Positions 45,805 to 53,684 of a stretch of 64,000 bases of DNA are shown here, in pieces. Position 1 is the first letter of the stretch. Each line of letters starts with the position of its first letter. The notes under the pieces were generated by a model. That model saw only the letters and a program-made list of their open reading frames with translations, did not search any database and was not told the origin of the DNA. The position numbers and the translations under genes are program-made. The DNA is from AP-15 sp963814865 (GTDB lineage: Bacteria > Pseudomonadota > Alphaproteobacteria > ATCC43930 > CGMCC-115725): contig CAWFEN010000012.1 of assembly GCA_963814865.1 (NCBI GenBank), positions 62,001 to 126,000 of the forward strand, read 5' to 3'.

Positions 45805-46419
45805 TCATTCGATCTCGTTTTCCGCCGCTGGCACGAGGCGGTCGGCGGCCGGCTCAAAATGCAGGACGTAAAGCACCGTGTTGCGGGTCTTGACCGGTAG
45901 GCTGCCGGGCGGCAGCGCATGTTTCATCAACTGGCGCAGCATGGCGCCGTGCGTCGATACGCCGATCCGCCGGTAGGGGTGCGCCGCGGCGCACCGGCGC
46001 AAGGCCGCAAGGCCGCGCGTACGCGTCGCAAGTCCGGTCTCGCCGCCGGGAAAGGCGGTATCCTCGTCGGTAAACCAGCGCTCGGTCAGCCCCTCGCCGA
46101 AGCGGGTCTTGGCGTCGGCCCACAGCAGGCCTTCGGCGTCGCCGACATTGGTTTCGCGCAAGCCCGGATCGGTCAGCAGCGGCACGCCCGAGGCGTCGGC
46201 GACGATCCGCCCGGTGGTCAGCGCCCGCGACAGATCGCTCGACAGCACGGCATCGAGGCGATGCGGGCGCAGCCGGTGGGCCAGCGCCTCGGCCTGGGCG
46301 AGGCCGGCGGCGTTGAGCGGCACGTCGGTATGCCCCTGCAGCCGCCCGTCGCGGTTCCAATCGGTTTCACCATGGCGAAACAGGAACAGAAGGCGCGGCG
46401 CGCCGTCAGGCTCGATCAC
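45805..46419 (-). CDS. Histidine phosphatase family protein
   Basis: A 204-residue phosphatase/mutase with the RHGE catalytic motif (FLFRHGETDWN, His about 15), SSDLSRALTT and the second catalytic His in VSTHGAML. Resembles alpha-ribazole phosphatase and broad-specificity phosphoglycerate-mutase-like enzymes. Converges with the TauD-type gene with a 3-bp gap. Substrate not predictable. Confidence 0.85.
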   Translation of the reverse strand: MIEPDGAPRLLFLFRHGETDWNRDGRLQGHTDVPLNAAGLAQAEALAHRLRPHRLDAVLSSDLSRALTTGRIVADASGVPLLTDPGLRETNVGDAEGLLWADAKTRFGEGLTERWFTDEDTAFPGGETGLATRTRGLAALRRCAAAHPYRRIGVSTHGAMLRQLMKHALPPGSLPVKTRNTVLYVLHFEPAADRLVPAAENEIE

Positions 46420-46437
46420 GATTGCCGACCCATCGCT

Positions 46438-47292
46438 TCAGCGCGCCATCAGCACAGGCAGGTTCGCCTCCATGATGATGTGCCGGGTGGCGCCGCCGAA
46501 GATCATCTGGCGGATGCGGCTTTGCGTGTAGGCGCCTTTCAGCAGCAGATCGGCCCCGGCCGCCACCGCTTCCTTCAGAAAAGACTCGCCCTGCGGCTTC
46601 TGCCGGCCATAGGCGGTGCGCAGGCTGACGCTGACCCCGCAGCGCTCGAGCGTGCGGGCGAGCTCCTCGCCCTCGGGCCCCGGCTCCGGCATGTGCTGCG
46701 GGCCGACGGCGACGATCACGACATGCCGCGCCTGGACGATGAAAGGCATGCCGAGCGCGACCGTCATCGCGGTCTCGGTGCTGCCGTTCCAGGCGATGGC
46801 GATAACCTCGCCCAATGTCGCCGGGGCCCGCTTCGGCACCATCAGGATCGGACGGCCGCTCTCGAACAGCGCGTCTTCGAGCGTCGCTTCGGCGATCGAG
46901 GCGAGCTTTTCCGGCTGCTCGACCAGGATCAGATCGTAGACCCGGCCGATCATCCCGACGACGGCGTTCTGCCGCCCGTCCTCCTCGCGCCACGACGCGG
47001 TGGGACCCGTGTGCCCGGCCGGCGGCGGCCCGATCGGGACGCCGTGCGCATTCATGAACTCGCGAAACAGCCGGCGCGCCTGGTCGCGCCGGTCGTGGCC
47101 CTCGCGCTCGAGGGTGCGGTCCACCTCGGAAGAGATCGAGAAGCCCATTTCGCCGCCGAACACCACGGCATATTCCGTCGTCAGGCTGTGCAGTCCGACG
47201 ATGTGGCTGTCGAAGCGGCGCGCCGCCAGCAATGCGGCTTCGAGGACCGGCGCCGCGTTGCCGTCCCCGACCACGGTCAGCAAATTCTTCAT
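46438..47292 (-). CDS. Universal stress protein, two-domain
   Basis: A 284-residue UspA-family protein with two Usp-like halves. The C-terminal half ends GGATRHIIMEANLPVLMAR, close to the usual G-S-V-x-R-x-V-L ATP-binding end, and includes AGADLLLKGAYTQSR. The first half (MKNLLTVVGDGNAAPVLEAAL) is degenerate. Such proteins are cytoplasmic stress responders. ATG 47292 is chosen over an upstream ATG that would start inside a 16-bp tandem duplication. Confidence 0.82.
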   Translation of the reverse strand: MKNLLTVVGDGNAAPVLEAALLAARRFDSHIVGLHSLTTEYAVVFGGEMGFSISSEVDRTLEREGHDRRDQARRLFREFMNAHGVPIGPPPAGHTGPTASWREEDGRQNAVVGMIGRVYDLILVEQPEKLASIAEATLEDALFESGRPILMVPKRAPATLGEVIAIAWNGSTETAMTVALGMPFIVQARHVVIVAVGPQHMPEPGPEGEELARTLERCGVSVSLRTAYGRQKPQGESFLKEAVAAGADLLLKGAYTQSRIRQMIFGGATRHIIMEANLPVLMAR

Positions 47293-47320
47293 CGTCCGGT
47301 CCCTGTTTCGCCGCCCTGGG

Positions 47321-47352
47321 CCAAAGGGGAACATTACCAAAGGGGAACATTA
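47321..47352. repeat. Perfect 16-bp tandem duplication upstream of usp
   Basis: Two adjacent copies of CCAAAGGGGAACATTA (47321-47336, 47337-47352), 29 bp upstream of the usp start. On the usp strand each contains TTCCCC. It may be a duplicated regulatory element or a slippage product; no regulator is known for it. Confidence 0.6.
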
Positions 47353-47501
47353 ATAGAAAACTTTACACCGTCGCACCACAGTTTGCGAGCCCCGCCGGCG
47401 CCCGGGCGGCGCGGGCTGGCCAGGGCTTTTGACAAGAACGCGGTCTCGGGGCACTCTTTCCCGGTTATAATCGCAACTGCAGCCACCGAAGAGCCGCCAT
47501 C

Positions 47502-48479
47502 ATGCCACGAACCGCAGACTGGGAGATACCGGGCGAGATCCAGCCGAAGCCCGGCGACTGCAGCTTCGATCTGGACCGGGCGCTGGGCGCCGTTCTCGGC
47601 CTGCGGGCCACGGTCCCCGAGGACGCCTTCACCGCCGGAACGCTCGGCACCGAGCGTTCCGGCAGCGGCGTCCTGATCCGCCGCGACGGCCTGGTGTTGA
47701 CCATCGGCTATCTCGTCACCGAGGCCGAAACGATCTGGCTCACCTCCGCCGATGGCGGTGCGGTGCCCGGCCACGTCCTCGCCTACGACCAGGAATCCGG
47801 CTTTGGTCTGGTCCAGGCGCTGGGACGGCTGAATGTCCCGCCGATCGAGCTCGGCACCGGCCTGCGCGTCGGCGCCGGCGATCGCGCCATCATTGCCGCC
47901 GAGGGTGGCCGCCGCCACGCCATCGCCGCCCGGGTCGTCGCCCGGCAGGAATTCGCCGGCTATTGGGAATACGTGCTCGACCGGGCGATCTTTACCGCAC
48001 CCGCACACCCGTTCTGGGGCGGCGCCGCGCTGATCGGCGCCGACGGCAGCCTGATCGGGATCGGCTCGCTCCATGTCCAGCACTCCAGCGGCCGCGAATT
48101 GCGCCGCGACGTCAACATGGTGGTGCCGATCGATTTGTTGCCGCCGATCCTCGACGACATGCTGACCTATGGCCGCCCGAACCGCCCGATCCGTCCCTGG
48201 CTCGGCCTCTACGCCGCCGAGGTCGAGGACGCGATCGTCGTTGCCGGTCTCGCCGAGCGCGGGCCGGCCAGCAGGGCCGGGTTGCAGCCCGGCGACCGCA
48301 TCCTCGCCGTGCGCGACGACCCGGTCGCCAGCCTCGCCGGCTTCTGGCGCAAGGTCTGGGCCGGCGGTCCGGCCGGCAGCGAAATCGCGCTGCAGGTCTC
48401 GCGCGACAACGAGACCTTGCAGGTCCGCGTCCTTTCGGCCGACCGGACGCGTTTTCTCAAGGCGCCGAAGCTGCACTGA
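47502..48479 (+). CDS. HtrA/DegP-like protein with PDZ domain, triad apparently lost
   Basis: A 325-residue protein with a trypsin-like fold (about 25-230) and a C-terminal PDZ domain (about 232-320; GPASRAGLQPGDRILAV). Where HtrA has the catalytic His (xxNxHVV) it reads TIGYLVTEAE. The Asp position is AYDQESGFGLVQA, with Gly where DLA is usual. The Ser position is PFWGGAALIG instead of GNSGGP. So protease activity is unlikely and a binding role is inferred. No signal peptide is apparent (MPRTADWEIPG), so it may be cytoplasmic. A TTGACA and a TATAAT occur upstream but 31 bp apart, too far for one promoter. Confidence 0.78.
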   Translation: MPRTADWEIPGEIQPKPGDCSFDLDRALGAVLGLRATVPEDAFTAGTLGTERSGSGVLIRRDGLVLTIGYLVTEAETIWLTSADGGAVPGHVLAYDQESGFGLVQALGRLNVPPIELGTGLRVGAGDRAIIAAEGGRRHAIAARVVARQEFAGYWEYVLDRAIFTAPAHPFWGGAALIGADGSLIGIGSLHVQHSSGRELRRDVNMVVPIDLLPPILDDMLTYGRPNRPIRPWLGLYAAEVEDAIVVAGLAERGPASRAGLQPGDRILAVRDDPVASLAGFWRKVWAGGPAGSEIALQVSRDNETLQVRVLSADRTRFLKAPKLH

Positions 48480-48520
48480 AGCTCGGTGCCCGCAATGACC
48501 GGCCGGGCGGGGTCGCCGCG

Positions 48521-48785
48521 TCAGGCACGCCGCCGTCGATCACGGGACCGTTGGGCGCCGACGAATTCGCCGGTATTTTTTTGCTGCATCTGCGTCGCGG
48601 GGATCGTGCGATTTGCGTCGGACGGCGCAACTGCTCGAAGATCATCGCGTCGTCGAACCCGCCATATTCCAGCGCATCGCCGACGGTCGCGCCAAAGTAG
48701 ATCCGTTCGATGCCGGCCCAATAGGCGGCGGCGGCGCACATCGGACACGGCTCGGCATTCGTGTACAGCGATAAACCCGATCTTT
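48521..48785 (-). pseudogene. Nucleoside deaminase remnant
   Basis: C-terminal half of a CDA/TadA/GuaD-type zinc deaminase. LYTNAEPCPMCAAAAYWAGI is the P-C-x2-C zinc motif, and IYFGATVGDALEYGGFDDA follows. The upstream H-x-E zinc motif and catalytic Glu are missing; sequence before RSGLSLY is unrelated. After EQLRRPTQ the likely tail (RTIPATQMQQKNTGEF) is in another frame, implying a one-base loss near 48607. It is a truncated, frameshifted remnant. Confidence 0.65.
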
Positions 48786-48818
48786 TAAAATAACATTGCT
48801 GCTGGCACAGGCTCCGAC

Positions 48819-49046
48819 TCAGACGATCCGAAGGAATACGCCAATCTCGATAATGTAGAAGCCGAGGAGGAGCGCGATGCCGACGGGGGTGATCCACCGC
48901 GATACCGCCGGGGCGGGACTGGCCGAACGCTTGCATAGAAAGCACAGATTTTCGTCAACATCATGCTGCTGCCGCCGGTTCTCGATGCGGCGCCGGATTT
49001 CGGCTCCTGCACTCCAGCGCCGCCGCGAGGTTGACAGATGCCGCAC
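48819..49046 (-). CDS. Possible small tail-anchored membrane protein
   Basis: A 75-residue frame from GTG 49046. It has a basic N-terminus (RRRWSAGAEIRRRIENRRQQ), a short CFLCKR motif, and a C-terminal hydrophobic helix ITPVGIALLLGFYIIEIGVF ending at the stop. The transmembrane segment makes coding likely, but no start is clearly favoured and no family is recognised. It diverges from cysD. Confidence 0.4.
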   Translation of the reverse strand: MRHLSTSRRRWSAGAEIRRRIENRRQQHDVDENLCFLCKRSASPAPAVSRWITPVGIALLLGFYIIEIGVFLRIV

Positions 49047-49097
49047 CCGTCGCTAACGAGAGATCGACGCTGCTGTCAGCCCTACGAAAGAATAGCC

Positions 49098-50033
49098 GTG
49101 CCCGCCCTCGCCGAACCCGCAACATCCCTGCACCCGCGGTCCAAGCATTTGGGCCGCCTTGAAGCCGAGTCCCTCGGGATCATGCGCGAGGTCGCGGCCG
49201 AGTTCCGCAACCCGGTCATGCTCTATTCGATCGGCAAGGATTCGAGCGTGATGCTGCATCTGGCGCGCAAGGCGTTCTTTCCCGCCAAGCCGCCCTTTCC
49301 GCTGCTGCACATCGATACGCTGTGGAAATTCCGCGAAATGATCGCCTTTCGCGATGCCACCGCGGCTCGGCTCGGGCTCGAGCTGATCGTCCATACCAAC
49401 GCGGAAGGCGTGCGGCGCGGCATCAACCCGATCGCGTCGGGCTCGGCGCTGCATACCGCGGTGATGAAGACGGAAGCCTTGAGACAGGCTCTCGATCACC
49501 ACCGCTTTGATGCGGCGTTCGGCGGGGCGCGCCGCGACGAGGAGAAAAGCCGGGCAAAGGAGCGCGTCTTTTCGCTGCGCGGCGCCAACCACAGCTGGGA
49601 CCCCAAGAACCAGCGGCCGGAACTCTGGCGGCTCTACAACACGCGCCTGCGCGAGCGCAAGTCGATGCGCGTCTTTCCGCTGTCGAACTGGACCGAGCTC
49701 GATATCTGGCAATACATCGCGGCGGAACAGATCCCGATCGTCCCGCTGTATTTTGCCAAGCAGCGGCCGGTGGTCGAGCGCAGCGGGACCTGGATCATGG
49801 TCGACGACGACCGCCTGCCGCTGCTGCCGGGCGAGCGCCCCGAATGGCGCTGCGTCCGCTTCCGCACGCTCGGCTGCTATCCGCTGACCGGCGCCATCGA
49901 TTCGACGGCGGCGACCCCGGCAGAGATTCTCGCCGAGCTGCGCGGCGCCAGCCAGTCGGAACGGCAGGGGCGGCTGATCGACGGCGACGAAGACGCGGCG
50001 ATGGAGCGCAAGAAGCGCGAGGGCTATTTCTGA
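49098..50033 (+). CDS. cysD: Sulfate adenylyltransferase subunit 2
   Basis: Catalytic subunit of ATP sulfurylase, making APS from sulfate and ATP. The PP-loop is SIGKDSSVM; further family blocks are FPLLHIDTLWKFREM, AFGGARRDEEKSRAKER, FPLSNWTELDIWQYI and RTLGCYPLTGAI. About 311 residues, complete. GTG at 49098 (VPALAEPATSLHPRSKHL) is preferred; an ATG at 49038 gives an atypical Cys-rich extension. The partner GTPase gene cysN, normally directly downstream, is absent: the next gene is convergent. It borders sugar-nucleotide genes, so supply of PAPS for sulfation is possible. Confidence 0.9.
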   Translation: MPALAEPATSLHPRSKHLGRLEAESLGIMREVAAEFRNPVMLYSIGKDSSVMLHLARKAFFPAKPPFPLLHIDTLWKFREMIAFRDATAARLGLELIVHTNAEGVRRGINPIASGSALHTAVMKTEALRQALDHHRFDAAFGGARRDEEKSRAKERVFSLRGANHSWDPKNQRPELWRLYNTRLRERKSMRVFPLSNWTELDIWQYIAAEQIPIVPLYFAKQRPVVERSGTWIMVDDDRLPLLPGERPEWRCVRFRTLGCYPLTGAIDSTAATPAEILAELRGASQSERQGRLIDGDEDAAMERKKREGYF

Positions 50034-50079
50034 CCGGTGCCGCGTTCGCGCCGCCGGGTGCCGCCGCGGCGCCGGCGGA

Positions 50080-51087
50080 TCAGAGTTCGCGGATCGCCGC
50101 CAACACCGGGATGGCGCCCCGCGCCCGGTTTCGCCCGTGCTGTGACAGCAGGTTGTCGAAATAGGCAACCGTCCGCTCGAGGCCGTCTTTGAGCGCGATA
50201 CGGGGCTCCCAACCGAGCACCGCCCGCGCCTGGGCGATGTCCGGGCAGCGCTGCACCGGGTCGTCGACCGGCAGCGGGCGGTAGGTGATGGCGGAGCGCG
50301 ATCCGGTCAGCGCGATGACCAGATCGGCGAGCTCCGCGACCGAGGTTTCGATCGGGTTGCCGAGATTGATCGGGCCGGTGATGTCGTCGGCGGCGGCCAT
50401 CAGCGCGAGAAACCCTTCGATCAGATCGTCGACATAGCAGAAGGCGCGGGTCTGGGTGCCGTCGCCATACAGCGTGATCGGCGCATTGTTGAGCGCCTGG
50501 ACGATAAAGTTCGAGACGACGCGCCCGTCATTGGGGTGCATGCGCGGTCCGTAGGTGTTGAAGATGCGGGCGACGCGGATGCGCAGATCGTGCTGGCGGT
50601 AATAGTCGAAGAACAGGGTCTCGGCGCAGCGTTTTCCTTCGTCGTAGCAGGCGCGCGGGCCGATCGGGTTGACGTTGCCGCGATAGCTTTCGGGTTGCGG
50701 ATGCAGGGTCGGATCGCCGTAGACCTCCGAGGTCGAGGCTTGAAAGATCCTGGCTTTCACCCGCTTGGCAAGGCCCAGCATGTTGATCGCGCCGATCACG
50801 CTGGTCTTGGTCGTCTGCACCGGATCGAACTGATAGTGGATCGGCGAGGCCGGGCAGGCCAGATTGTAGATCTCGTCGACCTCGACAAAGAGGGGGTGGG
50901 TGATGTCGTGCCGCATCGCCTCGAAATGCGGGTCGCCGAGCAGCTGCGCGACATTGTCCTTGCGTCCGGTGAAATAGTTGTCGACGCACAGCACGTCGTC
51001 ACCGCGGGCGACCAGCCGCTCGCACAGATGCGAGCCGAGAAACCCGGCACCGCCGGTGACGAGGACGCGCTTGGCGACGATGCTCAT
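50080..51087 (-). CDS. UDP-glucuronate decarboxylase (UDP-xylose synthase)
   Basis: A 335-residue SDR that converts UDP-glucuronate to UDP-xylose. The nucleotide motif is TGGAGFLGSHLC; UXS hallmarks are NLACPASPIHYQ, GPRACYDEGKRCAE (Tyr-x3-Lys) and RIFNTYGPRMHPNDGRVVSNF. Start at ATG 51087. It lies 19 bp after UDP-glucose dehydrogenase on the same strand, giving the two-step route UDP-Glc to UDP-GlcA to UDP-Xyl. Confidence 0.92.
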   Translation of the reverse strand: MSIVAKRVLVTGGAGFLGSHLCERLVARGDDVLCVDNYFTGRKDNVAQLLGDPHFEAMRHDITHPLFVEVDEIYNLACPASPIHYQFDPVQTTKTSVIGAINMLGLAKRVKARIFQASTSEVYGDPTLHPQPESYRGNVNPIGPRACYDEGKRCAETLFFDYYRQHDLRIRVARIFNTYGPRMHPNDGRVVSNFIVQALNNAPITLYGDGTQTRAFCYVDDLIEGFLALMAAADDITGPINLGNPIETSVAELADLVIALTGSRSAITYRPLPVDDPVQRCPDIAQARAVLGWEPRIALKDGLERTVAYFDNLLSQHGRNRARGAIPVLAAIREL

Positions 51088-51106
51088 CGGATGGTCTTTC
51101 CTGCTG

Positions 51107-52447
51107 TCACGCGAGCACCCGCAATTCAGGGCGCACGATCCGCGGCGGGCGGCCGACGCTGACATAGGAGAGGCCCGCGGCGGCCATTTCCTCCGGCTGA
51201 TAGATGTTGCGCAGATCGATTACCAGAGGGGCTGCGAGCAGGCTTCTGACGCGGCCGAGATCGAGCGCGCGAAAAGCGTTCCATTCGGTCAGGATGACCA
51301 GCGCATCGGCGCCCGCCATCGCCTCGTAGGCGTCCCCGCAATACGCGATGTCGGGCAAGAGCTTTGCCGCCTCGGCCATGCCTTCGGGATCGTAGGCGCG
51401 GATCATCGCGCCGGCCGCGGTCAATGCCGGCACAATCGACAGGCTCGGGCTGTCGCGCATGTCGTCGGTGTCTGGCTTGAAGGTCAGGCCGAGCACCGCG
51501 AGCGTCTTGCCGGCGACCGTGCCGCCGCAGGCGGCGGCGATCTTGTCGGCCATGCGGCGCTTGCGCGCGTCGTTGACGCGCACCACCGCCTCGACGATCG
51601 CCAGCTCCGCCTCGGTCTCGCGCGCGGTGCGCACCAGCGCGACGCAGTCCTTCGGAAAGCACGAGCCGCCGAAGCCCGGCCCGGCATGCAGAAACTTGCG
51701 CCCGATGCGGCCGTCGAGACCGATGCCGTTGGCCACGTCCTGGACATCGGCGCCGACCCGCTCGCACAGATCGGCGATCTCGTTGATAAAGGTGATCTTG
51801 GTGGCGAGGAATGCGTTGGCGGCGTATTTGATCAGCTCGGCGGTCTCGATACCGGTGAACAGCATCGGCGTCTCGAGCAGGAACAGCGGCCGGTAAAGCG
51901 CGCGCATGACCGCCTGCGCCCGTTCGCTGTCGCTGCCGATCACCACCCGGTCGGGGCGCATGAAATCGGTGATCGCCGCGCCCTCGCGCAGAAATTCCGG
52001 GTTCGACACCACGTCGAAGCCGCCCCGCGGCCGCGCCCGGCGCAGGATCGCCGCGACCTGACGCCCGGTGCCGACCGGCACTGTCGACTTGGTCACCACC
52101 GCCGCGTAATCGGTCAGGGCCCGCCCGATCTCCTCGGCCGCGGCAAAGACGTAGGACAGGTCGGCATGCCCGTCGCCGCGCCGGGACGGCGTCCCGACCG
52201 CGATGAACACCGCCTCGGCGCCGGCCACCGCCTCCGGCAGATCGGTGGTGAAAACGAGCTGCCCCGCCGCCGCGTTTTTCGCCACCAGCGCTCCGAGCCC
52301 CGGCTCGAAAATCGGCATCTCGTTGCGCCGCAGCCGCGCGATCTTGACCGCGTCCTGGTCGACGCAGGTCACCGACACGCCGAACTCGGAAAAACATGCT
52401 CCCGAGACCAGCCCGACATACCCCGTCCCGATTATCGCGATGCGCAT
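51107..52447 (-). CDS. UDP-glucose 6-dehydrogenase
   Basis: A 446-residue NAD+ enzyme oxidising UDP-glucose to UDP-glucuronate. The Rossmann motif is GTGYVGLVSG; the catalytic cysteine is in GPGFGGSCFPKD; FLREGAAITDFMRPDRVVIG and LTFKPDTDDMRDSPS are diagnostic. Start at ATG 52447 (MRIAIIGTG). First gene of an operon with UXS; diverges from galE over about 167 bp. Confidence 0.94.
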   Translation of the reverse strand: MRIAIIGTGYVGLVSGACFSEFGVSVTCVDQDAVKIARLRRNEMPIFEPGLGALVAKNAAAGQLVFTTDLPEAVAGAEAVFIAVGTPSRRGDGHADLSYVFAAAEEIGRALTDYAAVVTKSTVPVGTGRQVAAILRRARPRGGFDVVSNPEFLREGAAITDFMRPDRVVIGSDSERAQAVMRALYRPLFLLETPMLFTGIETAELIKYAANAFLATKITFINEIADLCERVGADVQDVANGIGLDGRIGRKFLHAGPGFGGSCFPKDCVALVRTARETEAELAIVEAVVRVNDARKRRMADKIAAACGGTVAGKTLAVLGLTFKPDTDDMRDSPSLSIVPALTAAGAMIRAYDPEGMAEAAKLLPDIAYCGDAYEAMAGADALVILTEWNAFRALDLGRVRSLLAAPLVIDLRNIYQPEEMAAAGLSYVSVGRPPRIVRPELRVLA

Positions 52448-52614
52448 GCTGCCGGACCTCCGAGCGAATGCGGTGAAAAACGGCGCCGGCACCGCCTTAT
52501 TCCACCGCCTCGTCCCGCGGCAAGCGGACGCGGCGAAAAAGCGCGCCCGGCCGGAAGAGGAGGCGGGCGCGCCGCGTTGTCGTCGCCATAGCACGATCCG
52601 AACCGGCAGCTGGC

Positions 52615-53595
52615 ATGTCTCAAGCGGTCCTGGTCACCGGCGGGGCGGGATATATCGGGTCCCACGCCTGCAAGGCTCTGGCGGCGGCCGGTTACCGGCC
52701 GGTCGTCTTCGACAATCTGTCGCGCGGGCATCGCGAGGCGGTGCGCTGGGGGCCGCTCGTCGAGGGCGAACTCGCCGATGGCGCACTGCTGTCGGCCGCG
52801 ATCGACCGCTATCGGGTTGCGGCGGTCATGCATTTCGCCGCCTATGCCTATGTCGGCGAGTTGGTGGCCGATCCGGCGCTGTATTACCGCAACAATCTTA
52901 ACGGCACCTTGTCGCTGCTCGACGCGATGCGCGAGACCGGCGTCGACAAGATCGTCTTCTCCTCGACCTGCGCCACCTACGGCATCCCCGCCGGTGTGCC
53001 GATCAGCGAGACGGCACCGCAGCTGCCGGTCAACCCTTATGGCGAGACCAAGCTCGCGATCGAACGGGCTTTGCACTGGTACGGCGAGGCGTATGGAATG
53101 CGCTCGGTGTCGCTGCGCTATTTCAACGCCGCCGGCGCCGATCCCGAAGGCGAAATCGGCGAGCGGCACGACCCGGAAACCCATCTCGTGCCGTTGGTGC
53201 TGCAGGCGGCGCTGGGCCGCCGCCCCCATGTCGAGATCTACGGGACCGATTATCCGACCCCCGACGGGACGGCGATCCGCGACTACATCCACGTCCGGGA
53301 CCTCGCCACGGCGCATCTGCGGGCGCTCGAACATCTGTACGCCGGGCGCGGCAGCGCGGCACTCAACCTCGGCACCGGCAGCGGCCATTCGGTGCGCGAG
53401 GTGATCGCCGCCGCCGAGGCGGTCAGCGGCCGGCCGGTGCCCTGGTGCCCAGCGCCGCGACGGCCGGGCGATCCGCCGGCGCTGGTCGCCGATCCGTCGC
53501 GGGCGGCCGAGCTGCTCGGGTGGCGTGCGGAGCTGTCCGACCTCGAGACGATCATGCGCACCGCCCTTGCCTGGCACAGGGGGCGCACGGAATGA
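52615..53595 (+). CDS. galE: UDP-glucose 4-epimerase family protein
   Basis: A 326-residue SDR epimerase. Motifs are TGGAGYIGSHACK, FAAYAYVGELVADP, SSTCATYG and NPYGETKLAIE (Tyr-x3-Lys). GalE inverts C4 of UDP-glucose or, in some paralogues, UDP-glucuronate or UDP-xylose. Its neighbourhood with UGD and UXS makes UDP-arabinose or UDP-galacturonate formation possible alternatives. Transcribed with the fusion glycosyltransferase and the exporter downstream. Confidence 0.9.
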   Translation: MSQAVLVTGGAGYIGSHACKALAAAGYRPVVFDNLSRGHREAVRWGPLVEGELADGALLSAAIDRYRVAAVMHFAAYAYVGELVADPALYYRNNLNGTLSLLDAMRETGVDKIVFSSTCATYGIPAGVPISETAPQLPVNPYGETKLAIERALHWYGEAYGMRSVSLRYFNAAGADPEGEIGERHDPETHLVPLVLQAALGRRPHVEIYGTDYPTPDGTAIRDYIHVRDLATAHLRALEHLYAGRGSAALNLGTGSGHSVREVIAAAEAVSGRPVPWCPAPRRPGDPPALVADPSRAAELLGWRAELSDLETIMRTALAWHRGRTE

Positions 53596-53684
53596 CTCGC
53601 TGCTGCCGCCCGTTGCGCGCGCGTGCCGATTGCCGGGAGGATGGCCGGCAGCACGCTGTCCGCGAGCCCCGGGAGACCCGCAGA

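Noticed and set aside
47429..47471. Consensus promoter TTGACA...TATAAT upstream of the HtrA-like gene
   Set aside because: The two boxes are 31 bp apart, far more than the usual 16-18 bp spacer.
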